From positions 262,536,624 through 262,600,623 of the forward strand of contig NC_081406.1 in NCBI RefSeq assembly GCF_030272615.1: a stretch of 64,000 nt of DNA, read 5' to 3'. This DNA is from Cryptomeria japonica. Its lineage: Eukaryota; Streptophyta; Pinopsida; Cupressales; Cupressaceae. Shown here one piece after another: positions 45,267 to 57,540 of this stretch. The position numbers were made by a program, and so were the translations under genes. Numbering within the stretch: the stretch's first letter is position 1; each line of letters starts with the position of its first letter. The notes beneath the pieces are model-generated. The model saw only the letters and a program-made list of their open reading frames with translations. It had not been told where the DNA came from and made no database searches.

Positions 45267-45275
45267 CCCCTGCTT
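45267..45275 (-). other. Copia polypurine tract
   Basis: AAGCAGGGG on the minus strand directly before the 3' LTR, the usual copia form. Confidence 0.8.
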
Positions 45276-45284
45276 AAGCATAGC

Positions 45285-47528
45285 TTAGGTGGGTGAAAAG
45301 ATGCAAAGATGCAAATATGGGTCCCAACTACAAGACCATGTTAGGTACCCATGTACAATGATGAAACCTCTCAAAAGATGAGAAAGAGAAAACCCGTAGG
45401 ATAAAACTCCCCCCCAAGAGAGAAGAAGAATAGAGACCATGTAGTCCCTTAATGTAAAATCTCCTGTATTGTTGGTGAATGTTCGACATAAGAAGTTGTA
45501 GATGGTCCAAGATCGCCGAACAATATTTCTCCCCTTAGGAAGAAATAAAATAAAGGATGAATGCAAGACGTCTTCTTGATCCTGAAAAGAATAAGTAGGA
45601 AGAATGATGTATGATGTCTCTACACTCTTCTTAGGTGTCCCCGTGTCAATGCTGAAAGTTGTCACCATCAATTCAGGTGTTCTAGACCACACTACAAAAG
45701 ATGACAATCTATAACCTAGTGGAGATGGATGTAGAACAAAATCTAGAGACAAAGGTATCTTCTCCAAAGACAAAGGTGCCTTGACCAAATGCTGCTCAAT
45801 AGTGACCACAGGCATGTGAAACTGTGAGGAAAGATCATGTGGGTAATGAACAAGAAGGTAAGAAGGTTCCCCCTCAACACTTGAAGAAGATGAAGTAACT
45901 TCATCAAAGAGAAGATGTATGCACTCAATAGTGTCCTCCAAGTCTACAAGATATGACTTACAAAACAAACCTGCAATGTCTATCAAGTAAGCATCCCAAG
46001 TAGTTGTGTCTGGAAGACAATGAATGTTCTGCTGCACTGAATCAATAGGAGCCATCGATGTAACGGTACTAGTATCACTAGAAACAACAGTTGATGTGGG
46101 AGATGAAACACATGTCTCTTGAACCTTAGTTGAAAGAATACCAAGATTCACTTGACCATATTGAATCTCCTCAAAAGTGTCCACACTAAATGCTTGAGTG
46201 TGTATGTCAGTCGAAGGAACAACATAGGAAAAATGTGAGAAGGTGTATGCTCGAGATTGATGATCTGGCTTCCCAACTACAACAATATATCTGCTATACA
46301 AATCCCAAACAATCACAGAATCTAGAGTGAACTCAACACTTTTTCCTTCTCCACCATGTGTGATTTGATAGATAGAAAGGATATTTATTGACAATGAAGG
46401 AATGCAAAGGACATCATTGAATGATCCTTCGTCTATGTCAATAGGCCCTTTCCCACAAACATGTATATATGTTTTGTTAGCCATTAGAATGTTTGGTGAC
46501 GAACAAGTTTTAAATGAAGAGAACATATCCTATGATGAAGCCATATGATTTGAAGCTCCAAAATCAATGATCTATCTCCCTGACTCTGAATCTACAATTG
46601 CAACAAGTGCTTTCCCCTTTTGTTTATCTAATTTTGGATTAGAAGAAGATGAAGAATCCTTTGACATAGTTGATGGTAAATTGATTTTATTCTATGTTAA
46701 AAGATTCTTTAACTCATCAATATGTTTTAAATAACATTGGTGTTCAGCATGCCCATATTTCTTGCAATATGCACAAGTGGGCTTCTCCTTTTTAGATGAT
46801 TCCCTTTTTGAGGAAGAGGATTCAAATTCTTTCTGTGACTTATTATTTTTCTTCTTCTATTTTTTATTAGGATACCCTGATTCTTTATGTACCTTAGATT
46901 CACTAGTAATCAATGCTTGTGACTTGGAAGTCTTGATGATGCCCATTTGAATTAGCTTTGCTTCCTCTTGGATTAGAAGATCTGAAAATGCATCCAAATT
47001 GGGTTGAACATATGTAGTTCCCATAGAAACCCTATTGGTATGAAAGCCAAAAACAAACACAAAATACTCAGGATCAAGCTTGGATAACACATTGATAATC
47101 AATTGTAAATCATCCTTAATAATCTTGCAATTTGTTTATTGTGTTCCTAGTTGCTTTATCTTGGAGATATATTCTTGGATGTTGTTGAAACTTTTTGGAT
47201 CAAGATTCATTAGATCATTATCAATCAAATAACCCCTAATCTTGTCAGTTTTACAATACAAATTTTCAAGAGTATCCCAACCCTCCTTAGGTGTCTTGCA
47301 TGATTCAAGATGAAATTGTAAATCAAAATAGACTAGTGAACAAATGTAAGTTCCAAGATCTCTCTCATGATTGATCTCCTATGCTTGAAGATCATTAGCA
47401 TCAGTAGGTGCAAGAATAGATTCTTTCACATAACATGTGCAACCTTTTTCCCTTAGATAATTACATACTGATTTTTTCAATGATTCATAATTATATGGAG
47501 TTAGGAGTTCAATTTGAGTTTTCCCCAT
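45285..47528 (-). pseudogene. Copia Gag and protease, truncated polyprotein
   Basis: The Gag starts MGKTQIELLTPYNYESLK (47528). It shows the UBN2-type Gag body (WDTLENLYCKTDK, LDPEYFVFVFGF), then the zinc knuckle CAYCKKYGHAEHQC (~46760-46800) and the protease, where IDFGASNHM stands for the usual D-S-G-A-S-x-H-M. Next come LMANKTYIHVCGKGPIDI, FNDVLCIPSLSINILS and VEFTLDSVIVWDL, standard copia protease blocks, within an open frame of 413 codons from 46526. After that the sequence (to 45285) is not integrase; it includes WGGVLSYGFSLSHLLRG, close to the polyprotein end. About six stops interrupt Gag. The polyprotein lacks all replication enzymes. Confidence 0.8.
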
Positions 47529-48891
47529 TGTACTATCACACAGAAAAATAAAACAACACAAGATCACCCCCCCAAATTCACTAAATCAAATGACCCCCCC
47601 TAGAAAAATATAATGGTGACACTTTATAAATCAATGCATTTACAATACTGGAGTTGATTTCCAGAGTTCTACAATGTCCCACTATGGACCCAAATACTGA
47701 AAGTACAAAAATATCTTAGAATGAGAACCTAAAACCAACACCAATGTGTAGTGCTAAAAAAAAAATCGACTTTAAAAGAAAATGACACCTCGATCTGAGG
47801 TAATATGTGAAAGTTATAGTCATTTGAAGTTATAAAACTGAGGATTGTCCTCTAGATTTGCTAAGAAAATGATTTCTAGAAAATCTGGACCACTTGAGGA
47901 AAATTTGATGATACCATTGCAAAGAGCACAAAATTTTACCTCAAACAAAAAAAAATTAGGTTGAAAACCGCCTCTGTATGACTAAGAACGAGCCCTCCAA
48001 AATTTGGGTGAAAAATAAAAAACTCAAATGGAGTGGGGGTCAAATTTTCCAAAATAACCTCCACCAAATTTAGAAAAATCACTGCTAATTTGGAAAACCT
48101 CCAATTTTAGTTGAATCACAAGTCAATTTAGAAGCTCCACCAAATTTAAGAACCTCGCCAAATCAAGCAAATGACCAATTTTAAAAGTTCATTGGCTAAA
48201 TGTAGAATGCTCCTAAATTTTTAAACTTCCTCCAAAATTCAAAAAAACCCCAAAATAGAACAACTCTGTCAAAGGTCTGGCTCGAAGGACGAGGAGATCA
48301 AGCGTAGGTATCCGAAATACAAAGAATGACAGATTTTTGTTTTGTTTTTAAAAAATTTAAATAAAAAAATATTAAAAGTTGTGTGGGGCTTACGCCTCAC
48401 CCCACAACCCACAAAGGAGCTACGTAGGCTTCTAAAGCCTCGCATAGGGGTCCCAAGAGAGGCACGGGGCCCAAAGGGGGTACCGTATAACTCCTATGGG
48501 TACAAGGGCCTGCATGGTTGTGCAGGTATCCAGTACCTCTGTATGGGGGCCTACATGGCTGTGCAACCCTCTAATTTTTTTTTGAAGTTTTTAATTTGAT
48601 TTTTTTTAATAATGATAAAAAACTTGCATTTCTTGAATAACAAACATATATTTTTGAAAATAAGTGTTATGTAGGATTTTTCTTTTGAATGTATTGTACT
48701 ACATGTAGGGGGTCGATAGTTTTACTTGCCTCAAATTTGACTTTTATCAAAATACAGAGTATCTTATATCAAAATTCGTCCGTTCACCTTTCTGGACTCA
48801 ATGGTGATGTTCTTTTTGACAGAATATGCACCCAACAAAATCTCAATGTTGAATTTCTCCTAAATTTGAGAAGGGGCATGCGGATCTGAGA
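47529..48891 (-). other. Copia leader with a GC-rich block
   Basis: The leader between primer site and Gag. At ~48380-48560 it is unusually GC-rich (CACCCCACAACCC, GGCACGGGGCCC) with two CATGG(T/C)TGTGCA pairs. It has no coding frame on the element strand. Confidence 0.5.
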
Positions 48892-48903
48892 GCTCTGATA
48901 CCA
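48892..48903 (-). other. Primer-binding site, initiator tRNA-Met
   Basis: TGGTATCAGAGC on the minus strand, directly adjacent to the 5' LTR. This is the standard plant copia primer site. Confidence 0.95.
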
Positions 48904-49443
48904 TGTTAGAGTCACTGATGGCCTCAATCTCCTAGGATCATCTGCAAAACCAAGATCAACCTTCTAAACGAGAGCAATAAAGAGGATGAAATGATGGAAT
49001 ATGGTGCAATAATAGAATAGTCATATTATCACACTCAAAATGATACAATATGGATCAACACCCCTTTGTACTAACTGAGTTGATATGAACTCATCTGAAT
49101 TAACTCATAATTGAGAGGTGAATGTTGATTATATAAGAAAATGTGAGCAAATAATTCCAAGAGGAATGATAACTCCCAAATAACCAAATTAAGTGGGAGT
49201 TGTGCCTACTTGGAAAATGCCAAACATGTGGCAAACCAACTTAGGTAAAGACAAACAAATGGTTATGGGGAGGTGGCTAATAAATCCAAAAGAGAGTGTG
49301 ACATTGAACTACTCAAATGTGGGTGTCAATGACATATGTGATTGTAGGATTATGCCACGTGTCCTCATACTAACCATCCTAATATAACCTAAGTATGCTT
49401 AATAATGTGTAGGAAAAATAAATATAAAAAACCTACACTAACA
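48904..49443 (-). repeat. 5' LTR of copia element
   Basis: 540 bp, same ends as the left copy. The 5-bp CAAAC duplication follows it directly. Confidence 0.9.
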
Positions 49444-49448
49444 CAAAC

Positions 49449-52400
49449 CACAATTAACTTATTGTTGAAATTATGAAACATGAAAGTACAAAGCACAATA
49501 AACACATGAACACTAGGTTTACATAGAAAACCCAAATCAGAGAAAAACCACATTGAGAATCACACTCACAATCTGAATAACTGATTACAATGTTTTAGGC
49601 TCAAGGATAAGGAGCTCACTACACCTAATTGGACTTGCAAGACTAATGCACACAACCTTATGGAAATCTACAAGGGACTTGCATTACTGAGACTCGTTAT
49701 CTCAAAACAAGATAAAAAGGTCTACTTAAGATGCTAAAAGGAACACATTGTCTTCCATTAGGTATAGGGAATAGATTAATTGAAATGAACAAGATATCCT
49801 AATCATGAAATTTCCCTTGAACCACTATGTCTAGCAACCAATATCATGGAAAACACATATAACACCAACTACTATCTCAAAATATTGTCACACTAAAGAT
49901 ATCATCATCAAAGCTCTTCACAAACTAACTTTCACATTTTTGCTACACCAAATCTGCTTGTACATCACTCACATCCACTTCACAACAATTCACACACACT
50001 CCATATGTCAACTCATACAACCGCACATATATATATACAAGATCATTCATTAAAACCCTCAACTAGGTTAACCACAAACAAATATACAATATTAAATAAT
50101 TTAGGCCACCCAAACTTGTAACATATAATTTAGTCCACTCCAGAAGATAAAGGGGACCCAAACACATCACAACACATCCTTCTAAAATGATTCCAAAAAA
50201 CCACACATGCTAACACATCTTCCAAATTCAGTATCAAACAAAATGTATAAATGATCAATTCAAACCAATTAGCCCAAAAACATCCTCCAATCTACACAAT
50301 GTGGATCTACACATGCCACAGTGAGACCCATATCAACATCCAAACTCAACCTCCAATACATATCTAGACCAAAAGAGTATGATCCAACTAAGATAAACCA
50401 ATTGGGTCACTCAGAAGCCAACACAACTGAGCATGTCAGACACAAAACAACATAACTTCACTTGTCATTCAAATTGGCACTAGAAAATTGAACTAGAACA
50501 TAGCATAGACCAAATGAACACATCCTCCAAGCTACAACACTTGAATCCACATGTTCGAAAACCACCAAGAATTGTTCGAATTAGTTCTGATAGACAACCT
50601 CACTACCAAAAACAACAACAACCAACTCTATCTTTTGAGCAACAAAGAACCTAAAAAATTAATACTGTAATGTACACATATCATAAACATTATATCCATA
50701 ATTGCAAGCCATAATATTCACAAAGCGAAGTAAAAAAATTAAATACTCTTTCCTTTGTATAAATATTGTTTCCTATATGTTAAAACTTCCACTATAGTAA
50801 CCTTCGAGAAACACCTCATACTAACTCAAAATCACTACCAGATAATATAACATTAGAATACATATTTATGCATCATATGCAACATCCATACAACTAGACA
50901 ACTATTGAACATCTACTACAACCTACTGTGACATCAATGAAAAACACTAAACAAGTTTGACATCAATGACAACACAACTCAACATAACTCAAGTTTCCAA
51001 CATAAAAGATATTTTAGGAGGGGTACAACAACTCATTAATGCTCCCTCTCTAGAGGGAAGGTCATTGAAATTTAGTAGGTACAATATCACTAGGAAAGTT
51101 AGGTATAATGCCATCATCTTGCACCAAATGATCCTCATGGGTGGGACCAATTGCGGGAGAGGGTAAATCATGGTTATGGATACAAGTAAAACATGAACTA
51201 TCATCATATGCATAAAAGGGAACATAATGAAGACCTTGGATAAAACTTGAAATTGAATTAGCAAAGCAAGATAACAACTCCAAATGTTATCAAATCTACT
51301 TATGATATGAAATAATGAAATAAATTTTCACTCAATGTATGCGATGAATTTATGATAAATCAGATTCGAAATTACCAAATCAGAGATATGCAAAGCATTT
51401 AAATCACCAGGCTCACAAAAAATGTAATGTTAGTGAATTAGACCCAAAAATGTATAAAATGTAAAAAATGTAACTACATAAATGATATATTTCATAAATA
51501 ATTTTGCATTTATGAATTAATGAAATGCATACAAATCAAATTTGAAAATGAAAATAAAAAATAAGCATAAGATACGTAAGGTTCACCAAAGTGTAATGAA
51601 GGAAAAGTAGGGTTTATATGTTTAGGCATACAAACTATACCTATTTTCCAACATTGCATTAGGGAGAGGAGTGAAATCAATATATTCAACCTCTTTTGAT
51701 GTGAGAAGGGTTGAATGTTGATTGAATTATACTCATTTTTGTTGGGGGTGGAATTGGATACCGAAATATAAAAATTGAATGCTATATCTAGGGCTAAAGG
51801 TGGGAAATTGGAGTAATTTAACATAAACAAATAGTTGAAAATCAAATATGAAGCAAAATTGTAATCACAAAGTAGATACCAGGAAGACAAATGAAACCTA
51901 TGATTGGAAGTTGAGCCTAAAAAACTAGGACAAAGTAGCTTCAAGTGAATCTTTCCTCTGAATGTGAACATGTAAACAAATTTTATTGATTTAGAATCAA
52001 AATATTGCTTAGAATATAGCCCATGAATTTCACAGGAAATTCCTTAGACATTGTAATACAAGCCAAATCTGTCCTCCTCTTTTTGTGCCTCCAAAAGCCG
52101 GATGCGATCATCTCTATCTATTATACCCAGTTCCAAATTTATATCTCGTGAACCTATCAATTGCACACATAAAGAGAAGAAAAATATTGTGAATAGGGGT
52201 TTGCTTAAGTCAAAACCTACATTTGGAATTAACCCTTGAAATAAATTGAAATACTAAAGTAAAATGTTGAATAATATACCTTAGATCTATTGGAGATAAT
52301 TGCAGGTTGATGTAATTCTCTTTGAATGTGATCATAGTCATTGATGCAATAACATGACATGACGTGACAAAATATGAATGACCTAGTCATAATGATATGC

Positions 52401-52821
52401 TTGCATGATGATTTATGTAATTTGATTCTTCGTGGTCTCTATATATAAAAGAATGCTTGAAGGATATGGTGGGATGAAATTTTGCCTTGATGCTTAATGA
52501 ATGCTTGATGATTGGAGTGCTTGAAGTGGATTGACTGTAGATTGATCATGATGTGAAAATGAATTGGAAGAATGATGTTATATAGGATTCTCAAGGTATT
52601 TCCCTAATTAGGCCAACCTCTAAAAATCAAATTGAGACATTATGACCCAAAACCAATGGGCCAAAAATGTACACTAACCCATTCAAATTTGGGCCTAATT
52701 TGGGAGGACAAGGTTGCTCTAGGTGCTAGTGTCCACCCAAAATTAGCTGAAGAGGCCAAAGATGGTGTGCACATAACCCAATATATAGTATTGAACCACC
52801 ATGTGAATAGTTGGCATACAT
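49449..52821. other. No gene recognised
   Basis: AT-rich DNA continuing the sequence into which the copia element inserted. 49517-49545 (GGTTTACATAGAAAACCC) resembles a piece often found in plant LTR elements. Short open frames at 51000-51970 are not supported. A TATA-like CTATATATAAAAG is at ~52438. Confidence 0.45.
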
Positions 52822-52936
52822 TTTGAGATAAAAGGCCAAAAATAGGCTTGGATGAGAATAAAAAATAGCTCACACTAAAGTAGGGGCAAATAAAGTGGTG
52901 TAAATTGTACAAGGTTATAATTTATGATGCTATAGC
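52822..52936. repeat. Homologue of 41520-41642, possible decayed LTR piece
   Basis: Shares AATAGGCTTGGATGAGA, then GTGTAAATTGTACAAGGTT versus GTTTAAATTGTACAAGATT, and AATTTATGATG. The pair flanks the copia insertion 11 kb apart in direct orientation, which fits an old LTR pair, but I cannot trace full LTRs. Confidence 0.45.
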
Positions 52937-53779
52937 TAGAACAACATTAAAGTATATCAATGACATTATTATACCTTAAAAAATTTCTATGTGAAATTAT
53001 AATTCTATTCAACATCTGCACATTTGCACAATATGGGCAAGGGCTCATATCGTGCATTAAAAAAAGGGCATTATAAATTTGACCACTTCTAATTATTTCT
53101 CTACATTCAATTCTCTACTGCAAAAATTCTCTCTACATATGCCTTGATTCTTATCATTTAATAATGAATTGTAAAATATAAGCATATTCAAAGGTGAAAA
53201 GAATAAAATAAGAACAAAAAATATTAGTATGTACAAAGCATTGCTCCGCTAATATCCATATTTCAAGAAATCAAACATACACAACAACACCATTCTGAAA
53301 TAGCAGTTCTACGAACAAACTATAATGATAATGTTTACATGTAATCAATCTCCAACATGACTGTGAAGGAATTTGGTATGGGTTGCATCAATACCATTAC
53401 CCATTCTTAAGTAGCATCAAAAGATAAGAGTGGTGAACAATGTGGTTCACTCCATTCCAAAACTAGTTTGTCGTTGATAATAGGATTTCTCTGTATAACT
53501 TGAGATAGATATTATTGATATAAACCACCTAACTCTTCCACTTCCCCATGTGTTTCTTATTGAACCACCTCACCTTCCATTACAAATCGCCATTCCATTT
53601 CATTTGTAACTAGCCAAAATTACATTTATGTACACAAACAATTCAATCCATGTTATGGTTGTAGACTATTCCTCTAGGTGTAACAAGCATCCATGTGCAT
53701 TATATCACACATAAGTTTTTCTTTACAATTTCTAAATTATAAACTAACCAAACATTGTTCACTCACCAAGATTTGATGA

Positions 53780-54060
53780 CCTCTTTGCAACCAAGAAACT
53801 GTTAAGGGATGGGATGAGCTCTATCCTCTTCAAATTTAGCTTCTCCACCACTTCTTATGATGCCAAAATATATGTACTACCACTATCCACAATCACCTTG
53901 CAATACTTTCCACATTATCTGGACACAATCCCGAATAAACTTTTTCTTTGTTCAAGATCTTATTTGTCCTTCTCTAATTTTATTAGCATTCTCTTGAACA
54001 TTAATGATTCTCCTTGTTCTGGTTCTTTTGTATGTTGAGGTGATGCAATAATTTCTATAT
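53780..54060 (-). pseudogene. Ty3/gypsy protease fragment
   Basis: On the minus strand: DLEQRKSLFGIVSR, stop, CGKYCKVIVDSGSTYILAS, stop, EVVEKLNLKRIELIP. The aspartic protease active site D-S-G and the EVVEKLNLKR block match the protease of chromovirus-like gypsy elements. Short, with two stops; neighbouring DNA is not recognised. Confidence 0.6.
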
Positions 54061-54189
54061 TTATTTGTGCTACATAATTTCTATCCATACTCTTTTCTAC
54101 TATTGTCCCATTGTGTTTGAGGATATTCAAATGCCCTAATACAACATCTCCAAATTGGTAGCATGAGATTGAAAAACATCTAGCTTGTA

Positions 54190-54261
54190 AAACATATAGA
54201 GAGAGATAGGTAAGATGGGAAGGATAGAGGGAGAGAGAAAGAGAGATAGACCTAGGAAGGG

Positions 54262-54341
<80 letters not shown>

Positions 54342-54851
54342 TAGGCAGAGCAGAAGGGGGGAGAGAGTGATGTGATTGATGATACAACTTACCTAATATA
54401 GGGAGAGAGTGAGAAAGAGAGGTAAGGTGAGAGAGAGAGGGTGGGAGTTAGGAAGAGTGATATGATTGATGAGATAGATTACTAGATATAGCAAGGAAAG
54501 AGAGGGGAGAGAGAGAGACATAAAGATGGTAGGGAGTAAGTGATTGATCGAAGGGGATGAGGAGAGGTGGGTAGAGATAGACATAATGTGGGATGGAGAG
54601 AGGAGCAAATTAAGAGGGGAGAGATAGAGGAAGATGTATGTATAGAGGTCTCAGGTGAGGAAAAGAGAGAGAAGTATAGAGGGAAGGAGAGAGAGATAGA
54701 GAGAGAGAGAGAGGCAGGAGGATAAACTAAGATATAGGTAGAGAAAGGGTGAGGGTAGATGAAATCTAAGAAGAGAGGGAAGGGGAGTGGGAGAGAGAGA
54801 GAGTAAGATAGTAGGAGGGAAGGGAGGGAGTTTGAGATAGAGGTACTAGGT

Positions 54852-54923
<72 letters not shown>

Positions 54924-54960
54924 CCAAGAGATTGAGGTAGGGTGAGAGAGATAGAGGGAT
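54190..54960. repeat. Purine-rich tract with (GA)n cores
   Basis: GA-rich on the plus strand with pure (GA)n at ~54268-54338 and ~54852-54920 and a repeated GATTGATGA(G/T)A(T/C)A-type insert. No gene. Confidence 0.85.
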
Positions 54961-56164
54961 ATATATATATATTAATATCATTAATTATATTATATTATAC
55001 TATGTATATATTCTAACAAATTAATTTTCAATATATATAATGTGCACACACACAAAAAAGGAAACATATATCCATTTTTTTTGACAAGCCTTGAGATTAC
55101 TTTGGGATTTGGCTTAGGGGTGTCAAACCTGAAAATTCAACTAGCCTAACATGTTTACGAGTTTTCCTTTGTTTTTTACACTTCTCCCTTCATGTTGATG
55201 ACTTTTTTTTATTTAAATTTGATGAGATTAAAAGATTTTACTGAGGAAATTGCCATCTTTCCACTGATATAAGATATACCTTTTTGAATTTAATAGATAA
55301 CTATTAATGATTTTCTACATGTATAATGTCTAAAGTCGTCATTGATAGGTTGATTGACAAGCATCTACAACTTTCAAATGGTTTCACTTTTTTTTATCTG
55401 AAAGATGCATGACAATCTATGCTTCACAAACTATAGGTTAAAAAAATTAAATTTCATAAATTTTTGACCAAGTTATGGTGACCAAATAGATAATTTTTAA
55501 TAATTTCAAAAAGTCCTAATAAAAAAATTCATAACTAATTATTTACTTGCAAAAAAATTATTAAAAAAAAAAACATGTGTCACATTGAAGCATATGTCCT
55601 CTACTTGTATTGAAAGTTTCAAAAAAAAAATTATTTGCTTCTACTTAGGTTGGGTAGACATACACCTACTTTTTATTTCTTTTCAAAAAAATAAATACTA
55701 CTACATGCTTGGATGATTTGCGAACACTTGCATGATGAAGAAAGTTAGATATTTAATAATGTATGCACTAAAAATATTTGAGGGCTAAGATCTTAATACA
55801 TACAAACTGGACATAGATCTCACAACCATTTTACTTCTGCTACCTTTGCTACTGCTCTATAAATTAGGGTTTCTATGATTTGTTTTTGTATTAAAAGCAG
55901 CCAAAAATGAGGGGGTTGACCCATATGAACAATTAGGAGGACAGTGGAAGAACCATTGTCCGCATATAATCAACAAAGTAGCAGCCTTTTACCTCTGTCA
56001 AAAACAAAAACCATACTACGAGAGTTTATCAACGATAAAATAATACAAGTCAAAGTATAAGTCATTTGCCACGCAGGGCAGTAAACAACAAAGTATAAAC
56101 ACAAGCATAAACTAGGCTTATCCGTCCAACGACTACACAAAATAGTCAAAAAACTCCTCCACAT
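54961..56164. other. No gene; AT-rich DNA
   Basis: Starts with a TA-rich stretch (54958-55040), then A/T-rich sequence without coding potential. Confidence 0.6.
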
Positions 56165-56172
56165 GTAGAAAT

Positions 56173-57540
56173 TTATATCTTTTTCCCTTGGCTCTTCTTA
56201 GGGAGCAACTTTCTAGCCCATTCCTTAGTGAGGAACTTGAACAGGCCTTTGTAGTCGTCATCCTCCTTGCCTTTCCCTTTGGTCGTGCTTTCCTGCATTA
56301 GGCACAATGTAGTAGTTGAGCATCGCATAACATTCAGAGCAAACTTGGAAACATTGTACATCTTGGACTCCGCCGCCTCCAGTTTGCTGGTGATCACTTG
56401 CACATTGTCCGAGAGGGCCTCCATCTTTTTCTCAAGCTCTGCCAAGTTGGATTCCTCCTCCTTCACACTGCTGGCCTCTTCAATGACCAACATTTTTTCC
56501 ATCCTGAAGTTCGGGGAGGGGAAATTGGATGGCTCCGGACTCTTGGAGGATAAGGGGCTTTCTGAAATCTGGGTGGAGTTCACAGAATGGGGGGTCGGAT
56601 TGTGCTGGGCCAGGGGCATTTTATTAGTCGGAATGGAATTGCTCGTGTTGTGCGAGGAGGAGGGGTCTCTTAGGGATTTATCTGAGGGTTTAGAGGCCAG
56701 TCTGCTAGAATGACGGGGGGTATTGGATTCTTCAGTAATTTCCAAATCAGAGTCAATCTCTTCAATTTTGACTCTTTTGGGGGTTCTGACCTCCTTCGAG
56801 GAGTGATTCTTGGTTTTCTTGCTAGAGGAGCCAATTTCCGAGCGTCGAGGGCTTGAATCATTAATGGTGGGAGGGTGGGTCGAGGGACTGACATTCTGCA
56901 CAGAGATGGAATGGGGCGGGCAGAGGGGGAGGTGAAAGTTATACAGGCAGAGAATAAGGCCCTGATGTAGGATGGGAAAGTCTTTCCCTTTTTTCTTAGC
57001 TTCGTCTATATCTTTAATATTAGCATCCATAGAATGCAGTAAAAAGAATAGAATGGAAATGAGGTCTTTATTCCTCAAATGGTTAAGGAACAGGAGATGG
57101 TAGTAGTAGAAAATGCCATACCTTCCCTCCAGCGTAAAATACTTCATCATGATATAGTAGACCCCGTCCCATGGGTGAGGGAGCTCCTCCTTGTTGAATC
57201 CTCCCGCCCTCTTTACAGGGTTTTCGCCCTGGCAAAAGAACTGGTTAAGGCTGGTAGAATCCGCAATACGACTCTGTTTTTTCCACTTTCTGCCCTCCAT
57301 AGAAAGGCCCGTTGCCTGAGCTATAACCTCTTCATTGATTTCGAAAGAGATTCCCCCCATGGTCACCCTTCTGTCTTCCCAGGAAGTCACAAATTGTCTG
57401 GATAGTCTTTCGTCATTTCCCTTCATACTCTCCATGAATTTGTCAATACTGCCTTCTGTGCACACAAACCAGGCCGTCGGTTTAGCTTTGAACTCATCCA
57501 CTTTATTGGGTTCTAGTTTGAGCCTATCCCCCCCCCCCCC
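56173..57540 (-). CDS. Uncharacterised 442+ residue protein, probably TE-associated
   Basis: A long intact frame I do not recognise. It is open from a stop at ~57562 through a (G)13 run into VDEFKAKPTAWFVCTEG, with no ATG before residue ~25 (MESMKGND), so the true start is missing or in another exon. The N-terminal half looks globular: RLSRQFVTSWEDRRVTMGG, INEEVIAQATGLSMEGRKW, WDGVYYIMMKYFTLEGRYG and LLFLNHLRNKDL. Residues ~200-340 are Ser/Pro-rich with basic clusters (KKTKNHSSK, PKRVKIEE). Residues ~345-380 form a likely coiled coil (LAELEKKMEALSDNVQVITS). The end is Lys-rich (KSQGKKI). The VTMGG...EEVIA.ATGL...GRKW pattern recalls plant transposon-encoded proteins, but I cannot name a family. 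Confidence 0.5.
   Translation of the reverse strand, partial: GGGGDRLKLEPNKVDEFKAKPTAWFVCTEGSIDKFMESMKGNDERLSRQFVTSWEDRRVTMGGISFEINEEVIAQATGLSMEGRKWKKQSRIADSTSLNQFFCQGENPVKRAGGFNKEELPHPWDGVYYIMMKYFTLEGRYGIFYYYHLLFLNHLRNKDLISILFFLLHSMDANIKDIDEAKKKGKDFPILHQGLILCLYNFHLPLCPPHSISVQNVSPSTHPPTINDSSPRRSEIGSSSKKTKNHSSKEVRTPKRVKIEEIDSDLEITEESNTPRHSSRLASKPSDKSLRDPSSSHNTSNSIPTNKMPLAQHNPTPHSVNSTQISESPLSSKSPEPSNFPSPNFRMEKMLVIEEASSVKEEESNLAELEKKMEALSDNVQVITSKLEAAESKMYNVSKFALNVMRCSTTTLCLMQESTTKGKGKEDDDYKGLFKFLTKEWARKLLPKKSQGKKI

Larger units (their letters stand above)
44729..49443 (-). mobile_element. Non-autonomous Ty1/copia element
   Basis: A complete 4.7-kb minus-strand element: 5' LTR 48904-49443, initiator-Met primer site 48892-48903, Gag start 47528, protease region, polypurine tract 45267-45275, 3' LTR 44729-45266, flanked by CAAAC at 44724-44728 and 49444-49448. 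Integrase, RT and RNase H are missing. The LTRs differ at dozens of positions, so it is much older than the gypsy element at 18356-31008. Confidence 0.9.
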
